Origin: Actinomadura syzygii
GTDB taxonomy: Bacteria > Actinomycetota > Actinomycetes > Streptosporangiales > Streptosporangiaceae
Direction of reading: 5' to 3'
DNA: 64,000 nt
NCBI RefSeq assembly: GCF_008085905.1
Contig: NZ_VSFF01000008.1
Span: forward strand, 372,001 to 436,000
A program made the position numbers and the translations under genes. How positions within the stretch are numbered: position 1 is the first letter of the stretch; each line of letters opens with the position of its first letter. The notes below the pieces were generated by a model. The model worked only from the letters and a program-made list of their open reading frames with translations. It made no database searches and was not told the DNA's origin. Shown piece by piece: positions 1 through 7,730 of this stretch.

Positions 1-507
1 GCCCACCGCCGTGCAGTGCAGCGGCATCCGGCCGGCGATCTGGGTGTGCCGGGTCGGCTGCCGGAACGGCGACAGCCGCTCGATGACCAGCGCCTCCAGT
101 CCGTCGAGGACGGCCAGGTGCACCACCGCCTGGGTGCGGTAGAGGAGCCCCTGCATGTACGGGCGGCCGGCGTCCCGCAGAATGCGCTGGTGGGGCACGC
201 GCTGGCCCAGTTCGAAGAGGCGCAGCCCGAGCCGGTAGTCGATGCCGGAACGTTCCAAGATCCCCCAGGTGGTGACCACCTGGCAGATCCGGTGGACGGT
301 CGTGCGCGGCAGGCCGGTGCGCCGCACCAGCTCCGCCAGCGACAGCTCGACGTCGTCGATCGTGAACGCGTCGAGGATGATCTCGATCTTGCCGACCACC
401 GACCGCGGGTCGAGCTTGTCGCCCTCCCGCGCCAAGGCCCTCTCGCTTGCCCTGTCGCCGGTCTGTTCGCCGGTCTGTTCGCTGGTCTGGTCGCGCTGCC
501 TCGCCAT
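1..507 (-). CDS. IclR family transcriptional regulator (partial, C-terminus beyond window)
   Basis: The minus strand is open from the left edge to an ATG at 507, giving the first 169 residues. A GTG at 513 in the same frame is an alternative start that overlaps the stop of the upstream hydrolase gene (GTGA). After a polar 35-residue leader with Glu/Gln/Thr repeats comes an IclR winged helix (about residues 38-85, with LAELVRRTGLPRTTVHRIC as recognition region) and the linker YRLGLRLFELGQRV. The start of the ligand-binding domain follows. The gene is translationally coupled to the alpha/beta hydrolase and lies opposite the Rieske operon, so it is the likely pathway regulator. The effector-binding part is missing from the window. 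Confidence 0.88.
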   Translation of the reverse strand, partial: MARQRDQTSEQTGEQTGDRASERALAREGDKLDPRSVVGKIEIILDAFTIDDVELSLAELVRRTGLPRTTVHRICQVVTTWGILERSGIDYRLGLRLFELGQRVPHQRILRDAGRPYMQGLLYRTQAVVHLAVLDGLEALVIERLSPFRQPTRHTQIAGRMPLHCTAVG

Positions 508-509
508 GC

Positions 510-1337
510 TCACGGCGTCCCGCCGTACGCCGAGTCCGCCTGGACCGTCTCGTCGAGGAACTTGGAGACGAGCGCCGCGACCTCCTCGGGCAGCTGCTCC
601 ATCAGCGGCACCATCCCGCCCTGGATGATCTCCAGCCGGGCCTGCGGCAGCCGCTCGACCAGCCGGGGCACCTGGTGGAAGGCGATCGGGTCGGCGGTGG
701 CGCCGATGCAGAGCACGGGCCCGCGGTAGCCGGTCCGCCCCTCCATCCGGTACGTGCTGATCGCCCGGTGCCCGTCCTCGGCCTGGTCCTCCAGCAGGAG
801 GACGTCCCGCACGTACCGGTTGAGCAGGTCGGGACGGGCGGGCGGGTAGAAGCCGCTGCGGCGCACCCACAGCTCCATGAGGTGGCGGCCGTCGTCCTGG
901 AGCTCGACCATGCTGAGCGGGTGCATCGGCGGCCGCTCGCGGCGGAACTCCTCGTCCACGTAGGGCGTCCCGGACAGGACGAGCCGCCGCAGCCGCTCCG
1001 GCCGCCGGTGCGACATCTCGATCGCGATGATGCCGCCGAGCTGGTGGCCGAGCAGGTCGACGCGGTCGAGCCCCAGCTCCTCCAGGAGGGCGAGCACCGA
1101 GTCGGCGTACCGCTCGATCGAGTGGTCGGGGATGGACTCGGACGCGCCGTAGCCGATGATGTCCGGCGCGATCACCCGGCGCTGCTCCGCGAGGAGGGGC
1201 ATGAGCAGCCGGAACTCGTCCCATGACCGCGGCGTCTGGTGCAGCAGGAGGAGCGGCTCCCCGGCGCCCATCTCGACGTAGTGCATGAGACCGCTGCGCG
1301 TTCGGGCGTAGTGCGGGGAGAACATCGGGGCGATCAT
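510..1337 (-). CDS. alpha/beta-hydrolase fold protein lacking Ser nucleophile and His
   Basis: This encodes 275 residues from ATG 1337, with a GAAGG ribosome site upstream. The alpha/beta-hydrolase fold is clear: LLLLHQTP oxyanion region (29-36), nucleophile elbow near 97-102, acid-loop TADP (D216) and C-terminal helix. The elbow reads G97-H-Q-L-G101, so the usual Ser/Asp/Cys nucleophile is Gln99. The usual catalytic His position in the QGGMVP segment is Met242. The reading frame is intact and codon use is normal, so this is not decay. It probably performs a non-hydrolytic reaction (lyase, decarboxylase or cofactor-free oxygenase type chemistry) or binds ligand. It is co-transcribed with the IclR regulator and divergent from the catabolic operon. 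Function is unassigned. Confidence 0.85.
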   Translation of the reverse strand: MIAPMFSPHYARTRSGLMHYVEMGAGEPLLLLHQTPRSWDEFRLLMPLLAEQRRVIAPDIIGYGASESIPDHSIERYADSVLALLEELGLDRVDLLGHQLGGIIAIEMSHRRPERLRRLVLSGTPYVDEEFRRERPPMHPLSMVELQDDGRHLMELWVRRSGFYPPARPDLLNRYVRDVLLLEDQAEDGHRAISTYRMEGRTGYRGPVLCIGATADPIAFHQVPRLVERLPQARLEIIQGGMVPLMEQLPEEVAALVSKFLDETVQADSAYGGTP

Positions 1338-1544
1338 CGACCTTCGTCCTGTCGTCGGTTTTGTGGAGCTTACTTGGCTTTTGTCCTGTTTCTGTGCCCG
1401 TCGTCGTGGCCGCCACCCTAGGTCGGCCCCGGCCCCGGCGGCTCGCGTGCGCATCCACTGACCGGGATGCGGGGCTGGTCAGGCGTCCGGGCGGTCCCGC
1501 AGCCTATGGACCCGAACAGTCCGGTGGACGCGAAAGGAGGGCCG
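1338..1544. promoter_or_regulatory. Divergent control region of the aromatic catabolism locus
   Basis: This 207-base region separates the leftward hydrolase-iclR unit from the rightward operon and must hold both promoters. An inverted repeat CTGACC-N13-GGTCAG lies at 1458-1482 and is a possible IclR site. The strong ribosome site AAAGGAGG at 1533-1540 fixes the start of the M20-fold gene at 1545. No clear -10/-35 pair was recognised. Confidence 0.4.
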
Positions 1545-2882
1545 ATGGCACCCGAACCGGTGGAGCGGGCAGTGGAGCGAGCTGTGGGGCGGGCATGGGC
1601 GGCGATCGACGCCGACCGCCTCCGGGACCTGACGCTGCGCATGGTGTCGACCCCGAGCCCGACCGGCGACGAGGCGGCGCTCGCCCGCTTCCTCACCGGC
1701 CACCTGGCCGCGGCCGGGCTGGAGGCGGCCTACCAGGAGATCGACGACCGGCAGGGCAACGCGGTCGGGCGGCTGCGCGGCGACGGAACCGGTGCCGACC
1801 TGCTGCTCTACGCGCCCATCGACACGCTCTCGGTCGGCACTGCGGAGGAGGACGTCCCCTACGTCGGCGACGAACTCCGCCCCGACATGCGCACCGAGGG
1901 CGTCCTCGACGGCGACACGATCATCGGCCTCGGCGCCAGCAACCCGAAGGGGCACGCCGCCTGCCTCGTGGAGGCGGCCTCGGCGATCGCCGCGGCGGGC
2001 CTGCCGCTGCGCGGATCGCTCCTGGTCGGGCTGGGCGCCGGGGGGATGCCGACCAACCGCCGTCCGGGCGCGTCCCGGGCGAACGCGGGCCAGGGGAACG
2101 GCTGCTCGTTCATGCTGGAGCAGGGCGTGTGGGCCGACCACGCCATCCTCGCCAAGCCCGGCTGGTCGGTCTCCCACGAGGAGGTCGGGCTCTGCTGGTT
2201 CACCGTCCGGGTGGACGGCACCTACAACTACGTGGGCAGCAGGCAGCGGCTGCCGTACCGCAACGCGGTCGTCGACGCCGCCCGGCTGATCGGCGAGCTG
2301 GAGCGCTGGTTCCCCGAGTACACCGCCCGCAACACGTCCGGCCTGGTCGCCCCGCAGGGGCACATCGCGTCGGTGCGCGGCGGCTGGGAGCGGACGGCCG
2401 CGTTCAGCCCGGCGGTCTGCGAGTTCACCGTGGACCTGCGGATCAGCCCGCGCACCACCCCGGCGGACGCCGCCCGGCAGTTCGCCGAGGGCATGGCGGC
2501 GGCGCTGGCGCGGCTGGGCGACGTGTCCGCGACCTGGGAGATGACGCTCTCCATCCCCGGGAGCCGCACCGACCCGTCGACCTGGATCGTCCGGTCCTGC
2601 GTGCGGGCCTGGGAAGAGGTCACCGGCGAGCCGCACGTCCCGGACGAGGCGGCCCGCACCACCAGCGGCGCGACCGACGGCAACATCCTGCGCAACCGCG
2701 GCCTTCCCACCGCCCGGATCGGCATGCCCCGGCTCACCGCCGCGTCCGGCGCCGAGGTCGACTTCGCGATGGGCATGAACGCGGTCTCCCTGCCGAGCAT
2801 GCTCCGGCTGACCAGGCTGCTGGTCGCCGCGGCGGTGGACGCCTGCACCCGGGACCGCTCCGAGCTGGAGGAACTCACGTGA
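1545..2882 (+). CDS. M20-fold (ArgE/DapE/ACY1-like) protein lacking all zinc ligands
   Basis: This encodes 445 residues; the start is set by AAAGGAGG four bases upstream. The overall M20 layout is visible: N-terminal catalytic domain, an inserted dimerisation domain (about 205-320) and a C-terminal return containing RTTSGATDGNILRNRGLPT. Every zinc-binding position differs from the family. The HxD motif is P91-I-D93, the bridging Asp in GxGxxDxKG is N133 (GLGASNPKG), and the EE pair is replaced by G164-A-G-G167. The later Glu is K204 (ILAKPGW), and the C-terminal His is absent (MGMNAVSLP). It is unlikely to be a conventional metallopeptidase or deacylase. The stop overlaps the next gene (GTGA), so it is made in step with the catabolic enzymes. 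Confidence 0.85.
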   Translation: MAPEPVERAVERAVGRAWAAIDADRLRDLTLRMVSTPSPTGDEAALARFLTGHLAAAGLEAAYQEIDDRQGNAVGRLRGDGTGADLLLYAPIDTLSVGTAEEDVPYVGDELRPDMRTEGVLDGDTIIGLGASNPKGHAACLVEAASAIAAAGLPLRGSLLVGLGAGGMPTNRRPGASRANAGQGNGCSFMLEQGVWADHAILAKPGWSVSHEEVGLCWFTVRVDGTYNYVGSRQRLPYRNAVVDAARLIGELERWFPEYTARNTSGLVAPQGHIASVRGGWERTAAFSPAVCEFTVDLRISPRTTPADAARQFAEGMAAALARLGDVSATWEMTLSIPGSRTDPSTWIVRSCVRAWEEVTGEPHVPDEAARTTSGATDGNILRNRGLPTARIGMPRLTAASGAEVDFAMGMNAVSLPSMLRLTRLLVAAAVDACTRDRSELEELT

Positions 2883-3652
2883 CCCGCTGGTGGCAGGAGG
2901 CGTTCGCCGGTGAGGCGGGCGCCGCGTACGCCTCGTTCGCGCACCGCCAGGACCCGGGGCACCGCCCGGCCGTCCTGGTCATCGACGTCGTCCGGTCGTT
3001 CGTCGGCTCGCCCGGATTGGACCTGGACGCGGCGATCGCCGAATGGCCCACCGCCTGCGGGCCCGCCGCCCACCGGGCGCTCCCGGCGATCGCGGCGGTG
3101 CTGGCCGCCGCCCGCGCCGCCGGGGTGCCGGTCGCGCATCTGCGCCCGTCCGGCCCGGCCGCCCGGCACCTCGGGCCCACGGTGAAGAACGAGCTGGTCG
3201 GCGAGTTCGTCAACGGACGCCCCGGCGCGGTCGACTTCGTGACCGAGTCCGCGCCCCGCGAGGACGAGCTTGTCATCGCCAAGCCCCGGGCGAGCGCGTT
3301 CTTCGACACGCCGCTGGCGACCTGCCTCCGCGCCCTCGGCGTGGACGACCTGATCGTCATGGGCACCACGACGTCCGGATGCGTCCGCGCGTCGGTGGTG
3401 GACGCCTTCTCGCACGGCTTCCGGCCGTTCGTGGTGGAGCAGGCGGTGTTCGACCGCTCCCGCCTGTCCGCCGCCGTGAGCCTCTACGAGATGGACGCCA
3501 AGTACGCCGACGTCGTCCAGCTCGACGACGTCCTCGAACGGCTGGCGCGCACGGCCGGCGGGAAAGCGGCCGCCGGGCGCGCGGCCGGCGAAAGCGCGGC
3601 CGCATTGAGCTTCACAGGAAAGAACGACCCGATTGGAGGTTCCGATAAATGA
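2879..3652 (+). CDS. Isochorismatase-like cysteine hydrolase (amidohydrolase type)
   Basis: This encodes 257 residues from GTG 2879, overlapping the M20 stop by 4 bases. It has the isochorismatase-superfamily triad: Asp in AVLVIDVVRSF, Lys in VIAKPRASAFF and the nucleophile Cys in GTTTSGCVRASVVDA, preceded by the typical cis-peptide threonines. Relatives with Cys are N-carbamoylsarcosine, maleamate and related amide hydrolases, so an amide or N-carbamoyl intermediate is the likely substrate. The C-terminal 25 residues are Ala/Gly-rich and probably disordered. The stop overlaps the ATG of the Rieske gene (ATGA). This is the only hydrolase of the first three in the locus with intact catalytic residues. 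Confidence 0.9.
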   Translation: MTRWWQEAFAGEAGAAYASFAHRQDPGHRPAVLVIDVVRSFVGSPGLDLDAAIAEWPTACGPAAHRALPAIAAVLAAARAAGVPVAHLRPSGPAARHLGPTVKNELVGEFVNGRPGAVDFVTESAPREDELVIAKPRASAFFDTPLATCLRALGVDDLIVMGTTTSGCVRASVVDAFSHGFRPFVVEQAVFDRSRLSAAVSLYEMDAKYADVVQLDDVLERLARTAGGKAAAGRAAGESAAALSFTGKNDPIGGSDK

Positions 3653-4842
3653 CCATCGAACGCGAGGCCGCGAAGTCTCCGGTATGGCAGAACGACACGC
3701 CTGAGGGCCCGGCTCCGGTGGGTGAGGGGCAGGACTGGTCGGCCTGGCCCCTTTATGACAGTTCCGAGCTGGGATTGCGCAATTACTGGTACCCGGTCGG
3801 CTGGGCGGACCGGTTCGGTTCCAAGCCGCAGGCGATCCGCCTTCTGGGCGAGGACTTGGCGCTGGTGCGGGAGGGCGAGGAGATCTACGCCCTCCACGAC
3901 CGGTGCCCGCACCGCGGTGTGCCGCTCTCCCTCGGCCGCCGCGAGTTCCCGGACACGGTGAGCTGCGCCTACCACGGCTGGACCTTCGACCTGCAGAGCG
4001 GCGAACTGCGCGCCGCCCTCACCGACGGGCCGGAGTCGCCGATCTGCGGCAAGCTCAAGGTGCGGACGTACCCGGTGGAGCAGCGGCTCGGCCTGGTCTG
4101 GATCTACGTCGGCGACGGGCCGGTCCCGCCGGTCGAGCGGGACATCCCCGACGAGCTGCTCGACAACGACTTCGTGATGGGCGGCCGCAGCGACGTCCGG
4201 GAAGGCAACTGGCGCTTCGCCGCGGAGAACGGCTTCGACGAGGGGCACGCCAAGTACCTGCACAACACCGCCCTGTGGCGGCTGTTCAAGGTGATGCCCG
4301 CCTGGAACAAGACGCGGATCCAGCAGGTGGGGACGTGGCTCGTCCGCGTCCAGGACGAGGTGCACTGGGAGGGGAACTACCCGGGCCTCGGCGTGTGGAC
4401 GAACAAGCGGTGGTGGAAGCGGATGCCGCTGCCGGACCGTCCGGGCAGGGGCAAGAAGATCAACCCGGTCATCGACTCCCTGGAGATCCCGGGCTTCGTC
4501 TCCATCCGCCTGCCCGGCCTGCTGCGGGTCGCCTACCCCAAGTTCATCCACTACGAGTGGTACGTCCCGGTGGACGAGGACCACGTCCGGTACGTGCAGA
4601 TGATGGTCCGGTTCGAGCGGGGCCTGCCCGCGACGGCGTTCAAGGCCGGGTACCTCGGCGCCATCCGCTGGCTGTTCCACGGCCAGTTCACCAAGCAGGA
4701 CGCCTGGATGGTCGACGTCACCGACGCGCCGCCGGAGCGCCTCTACCGGCCGGACTCCTCGATCACCACCTGGCGCCGCCACCTCGAGAAGTCCAAGCCC
4801 ACCCCCCAGACCCGCCCCCTGCGCAAGAAGGCCGAACGATGA
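3649..4842 (+). CDS. Rieske non-heme iron oxygenase, CarAa-like terminal component
   Basis: This encodes 397 residues; GGAGG lies nine bases before the ATG. The Rieske [2Fe-2S] ligands are C86-P-H88 and C106-A-Y-H109. The mononuclear iron site is in AAENGFDEGHAKYLH (H200, H205, with the bridging Asp197). Segments such as NYWYPV, LLGEDL, YHGWTFDLQSGEL and YVGDG followed by PPVERDIPDELLDNDF resemble the carbazole angular dioxygenase CarAa family more than naphthalene-type dioxygenases, and no small beta subunit gene is present. It should hydroxylate an aromatic or N-heteroaromatic ring using electrons from the reductase at the operon's end. Exact substrate is unknown. Confidence 0.93.
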   Translation: MTIEREAAKSPVWQNDTPEGPAPVGEGQDWSAWPLYDSSELGLRNYWYPVGWADRFGSKPQAIRLLGEDLALVREGEEIYALHDRCPHRGVPLSLGRREFPDTVSCAYHGWTFDLQSGELRAALTDGPESPICGKLKVRTYPVEQRLGLVWIYVGDGPVPPVERDIPDELLDNDFVMGGRSDVREGNWRFAAENGFDEGHAKYLHNTALWRLFKVMPAWNKTRIQQVGTWLVRVQDEVHWEGNYPGLGVWTNKRWWKRMPLPDRPGRGKKINPVIDSLEIPGFVSIRLPGLLRVAYPKFIHYEWYVPVDEDHVRYVQMMVRFERGLPATAFKAGYLGAIRWLFHGQFTKQDAWMVDVTDAPPERLYRPDSSITTWRRHLEKSKPTPQTRPLRKKAER

Positions 4843-4976
4843 AGCTCCGCACCCTCGTCCTCGCGGTCCTGGCGGCCGCGGCGGCCGTCGCCCTGCCGCC
4901 GGTCCGCCGGCGGCTGGCCCGGCTGATCCTGCTCACCACCGGCACGGTCGTCCGCGACCAGCGGCGGATCCGGTGA
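4839..4976 (+). CDS. 45-residue single-pass membrane peptide between Rieske and LigB genes
   Basis: The ATG overlaps the Rieske stop (ATGA at 4839) and the stop overlaps the GTG of the dioxygenase gene (GTGA), so translation is coupled on both sides. The peptide starts MKLRTLVLAVLAAAAAVALP, a membrane helix, then has a basic stretch (PPVRRRLARL), a second short hydrophobic run (ILLTTGTVV) and a basic tail. No similarity is recognised. It could anchor or organise the oxygenase complex, or only maintain coupling. The frame is fully filled with no spare bases, which supports it being a real gene. Confidence 0.6.
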   Translation: MKLRTLVLAVLAAAAAVALPPVRRRLARLILLTTGTVVRDQRRIR

Positions 4977-5914
4977 GCGAGGTCGTCCTGGGCGTCGGCG
5001 CGTCGCACAGCACGCTGATGAACACCCACTGGGACGAGGTCGCCGACCTCCCCGACGCGGTCGCCTTCCGCGACGGCCTCCAGGAGGCCGCCGGGCTGGT
5101 CGCCGCCGCCCGGCCGGACGCCGTGGTGATCATCGGATCGAACCACTTCCGCGGTTTCTTCCTGGACATGATGCCCGCGGTGACGATCGGGGTCGGCGAG
5201 TGCGTCGGCGCGGGGGAGTCGGGCACGCCCGGCGGTCCCCTCCCGGTCGACACCGGCCTCGCCCGGCACCTCGTCGACTCCCTCCTGGAGAACGAGTTCG
5301 ACGCCGCGTTCTCGCTGCGCCTCCAGGTGGACCACGGCATCACGCACAGCCTGCAGTACCTGGTGCCGGACCTGGACGTGCCGATCGTCCCGGTCGTGCT
5401 GAACATGTTCGCGCCGCCGCTGCCGACGCTGCGCCGCTGCCACCGGCTGGGCGAGCGGATCGGGCGGGCGATCGCGTCGGACGGGGAGGCCAAGCGGGTC
5501 GCGGTCATCGCGTCAGGCGGCCTGTCGCACCGGCTGCCGTGGCCGAAGTGGTTCGCGACCTTCTCCGACGACGACCGCTTCCTGGTCGAGGCGTGGCTCA
5601 ACGGGCGCGCCTCCTGGAGCGAGTACGAGGTGCGCCGCCGTCAGATCATCCGGGCCGCCGCGCCCGACATCAACTCCGACTTCGACCGGCGTTTCCTCGA
5701 CATGCTCGCCGACGGCGGGCTCGGGGAGATCCTCGGCTACGACAACCACCGGATCGAGAGCGAGGCCGGCAACGGCGGGCAGGAGATCCGGTCCTGGGTG
5801 GCGATGGCGGCGGCCGTCGGCCCCGCGCGAGGACGAACCCTCGCATACGCACCGATTCCGCAGTGGCTCACCGGCATGGGTGTGGCCGTTCTCTCCGTGG
5901 GAGGCGACCGATGA
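4973..5914 (+). CDS. LigB/CarBb-type extradiol ring-cleavage dioxygenase catalytic subunit
   Basis: This encodes 313 residues from GTG 4973. It belongs to the class III extradiol dioxygenases (LigB, MhpB, CarBb): iron-ligand region GASHSTLMNTHW (His12), IIGSNHF (His58), the catalytic His region VDHGITHSLQYLVP and the closing block VIASGGLSHRLPWP. It should open a catechol-like product of the Rieske oxygenase to a meta-cleavage product. No separate LigA/CarBa-like small subunit was found next to it, unlike the classical carbazole genes; the 45-residue neighbour is not similar to LigA. The stop overlaps the next ATG (ATGA). Confidence 0.9.
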   Translation: MSEVVLGVGASHSTLMNTHWDEVADLPDAVAFRDGLQEAAGLVAAARPDAVVIIGSNHFRGFFLDMMPAVTIGVGECVGAGESGTPGGPLPVDTGLARHLVDSLLENEFDAAFSLRLQVDHGITHSLQYLVPDLDVPIVPVVLNMFAPPLPTLRRCHRLGERIGRAIASDGEAKRVAVIASGGLSHRLPWPKWFATFSDDDRFLVEAWLNGRASWSEYEVRRRQIIRAAAPDINSDFDRRFLDMLADGGLGEILGYDNHRIESEAGNGGQEIRSWVAMAAAVGPARGRTLAYAPIPQWLTGMGVAVLSVGGDR

Positions 5915-6762
5915 CGTTCTGGACCGACCTGACAGGGGTCCCCTTCAGCCTCGACTACGTCGACGCCGGAGGCGTGCGGACCCGCGCGCTGCGCGCCGGG
6001 GAGGGGGAGCCGGTCGTCTTCCTGCACGGGACGAGCGGCCACCTTGAGGCGTTCGTCCGGAACTTCCCGGCGCACGCGGAGCACTTCAGCTGCCACGCCA
6101 TCGACATGCTCGGCCACGGCTATACGCAGGGCATCGACGCGCCGTACCGGATCGCCCGCTACGTCGAGCACCTGCTCGCCTACCTCGACGCGATCGGCGC
6201 CGAACGGGCGCACCTGGTCGGCGAGTCGCTCGGCGGCTGGGTCGCGGGCAGGCTCGCCGCCGACCACCCGGACCGCGTGGCCCGCCTCACCCTGGTCGCG
6301 CCCGGCGGCACGGTGGCCAACCCGGCGGTGATGGAACGCATCAAGACCAGCACCCGCGCGGCGGTGGAGAGCGACGACGCCGGCCTCACGCGCAAGCGCC
6401 TCGAACTGCTCATGCACAACCCGGCCAAGGACGTCACCGACGAACTGGTCGCGGTGCGGCACGACGTCTACCACCGTCCCGAGTTCAAGGCCGGGCTGGA
6501 CAACCTCCTCTGCCTCCAGGAGATGGAGAACCGGCGCCCCGACCTGCTCACCGAGGAGCAGCTCGGACGCATCACCGCGCCGACGCTGATCGTGTGGGGC
6601 GCCGAGAACCCGTTCGGCGAGATCCCCGAGGCCGAGCGGATGCACGGGGCGATCCCCGGATCCCGGCTGGAGGTCTTCCCCAAGTGCGGGCACTGGCCGC
6701 AGCACGAGCACTCCGACCGCTTCAACGCGCTGAACATCGAGTTCCTGAGCGGGCGGGACTGA
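5911..6762 (+). CDS. Alpha/beta hydrolase, probable meta-cleavage product hydrolase
   Basis: This encodes 283 residues from ATG 5911, inside the previous stop. The nucleophile elbow is G104-E-S106-L-G, the oxyanion motif HGTSG lies at 39-43, and the catalytic His sits in CGHWPQHE. The usual acid motif WGxxD reads WGAENPF, so Asp may be replaced by Asn or the neighbouring Glu may serve. It follows the extradiol dioxygenase directly, matching the CarC/MhpC/BphD role of C-C bond hydrolysis of the ring-opened product. Unlike the hydrolase at 510-1337, its Ser and His are intact. Confidence 0.9.
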   Translation: MTFWTDLTGVPFSLDYVDAGGVRTRALRAGEGEPVVFLHGTSGHLEAFVRNFPAHAEHFSCHAIDMLGHGYTQGIDAPYRIARYVEHLLAYLDAIGAERAHLVGESLGGWVAGRLAADHPDRVARLTLVAPGGTVANPAVMERIKTSTRAAVESDDAGLTRKRLELLMHNPAKDVTDELVAVRHDVYHRPEFKAGLDNLLCLQEMENRRPDLLTEEQLGRITAPTLIVWGAENPFGEIPEAERMHGAIPGSRLEVFPKCGHWPQHEHSDRFNALNIEFLSGRD

Positions 6763-6765
6763 CCG

Positions 6766-7692
6766 ATGGAGGTCCTGGTCAAACAGGCCACCTGGGAGGC
6801 CGATGGCGTGCTGTCCCTGTCGCTCGTCCACCCGGAGGCGTCCGAACTGCCCGCCTGGACTCCGGGCGCGCACCTCGATCTGCACCTCGGGGACCGCGTC
6901 CGGCAGTACTCGCTCTGCGGCGACCCCGCGGACCAGGGGCGCTACCGGGTCGCGGTCCTGCGCGCGCCCGACAGCCGGGGCGGCTCGGAGTACGTGCACG
7001 AGCGGCTGCGGCCGGGGCAGCCGCTGCGGATAGACGGGCCGCGGAACCACTTCACCCTGGAGCCGTCGCCGCGCTACCTGTTCGTCGCGGGCGGCATCGG
7101 CATCACCCCTCTGCTGCCGATGCTGCGCCAGGCGGCGGCCGAGGGGCGGGACTGGCGGCTCGCCTACGGCGGCCGCAGCCTGCGGTCCATGGCCTTCCTG
7201 GACGAGTTGGCCGGGTACGGGGAGCGGGTCGAGTTCGTCCCGCAGGACGAGCGCGGCCCGCTCGACCTGGACGCGCTCCTCGGCGCGCCGCTGTCCGACA
7301 CCCTGGTCTACTGCTGCGGTCCCGAGCCGCTGCTCGCGGCCGTCGAGGAGCGCTGCGCGGACTGGCCGCCGGGCTCCCTGCGGCTGGAGCGGTTCGCGGC
7401 CAAGCCGCAGGACTTCGGCCCCGACGAGCCTTTCGAGGTCGTCTGCCAGCGCTCCGACGTGACCGTCCGCGTCGGGCCCGGAACGTCCATCGTGGACGCG
7501 CTGGAGGACGCGGACATCTGGGTGCCCAGCGCGTGCCGAGAGGGAATCTGCGGAACCTGCGAGACCCGGGTCATCGACGGGGAGCCGGACCACCGCGACT
7601 CGCTGCTCTCCGAGGGCGGGCAGGAGGCGGACAAGATCATGCTGCCGTGCGTCTCCCGCTCCCTGACCCCGCGCCTGGTCCTGGACCTCTGA
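6766..7692 (+). CDS. Phthalate dioxygenase reductase-type flavin/[2Fe-2S] oxidoreductase
   Basis: This encodes 308 residues beginning four bases after the hydrolase stop. Domain order is FMN-binding ferredoxin-reductase barrel (RQYSLCG), NAD-binding lobe (VAGGIGITPLLPMLR, YCCGPEPLL) and C-terminal plant-type ferredoxin with CREGICGTC and a distal Cys in MLPCVSRS. This is the order of phthalate dioxygenase reductase and VanB. It is the dedicated electron donor for the Rieske oxygenase, which explains the absence of a separate ferredoxin gene. It ends the operon; the next gene is convergent. Confidence 0.94.
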   Translation: MEVLVKQATWEADGVLSLSLVHPEASELPAWTPGAHLDLHLGDRVRQYSLCGDPADQGRYRVAVLRAPDSRGGSEYVHERLRPGQPLRIDGPRNHFTLEPSPRYLFVAGGIGITPLLPMLRQAAAEGRDWRLAYGGRSLRSMAFLDELAGYGERVEFVPQDERGPLDLDALLGAPLSDTLVYCCGPEPLLAAVEERCADWPPGSLRLERFAAKPQDFGPDEPFEVVCQRSDVTVRVGPGTSIVDALEDADIWVPSACREGICGTCETRVIDGEPDHRDSLLSEGGQEADKIMLPCVSRSLTPRLVLDL

Positions 7693-7730
7693 ACCCGGCG
7701 GTCCTGTTCCGCTGCCGCGCCTCGCCCTGC

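Noticed and set aside
1545-2882. Annotation as an active M20 metallopeptidase
   Set aside because: None of the zinc ligands is present, so only the fold is supported.
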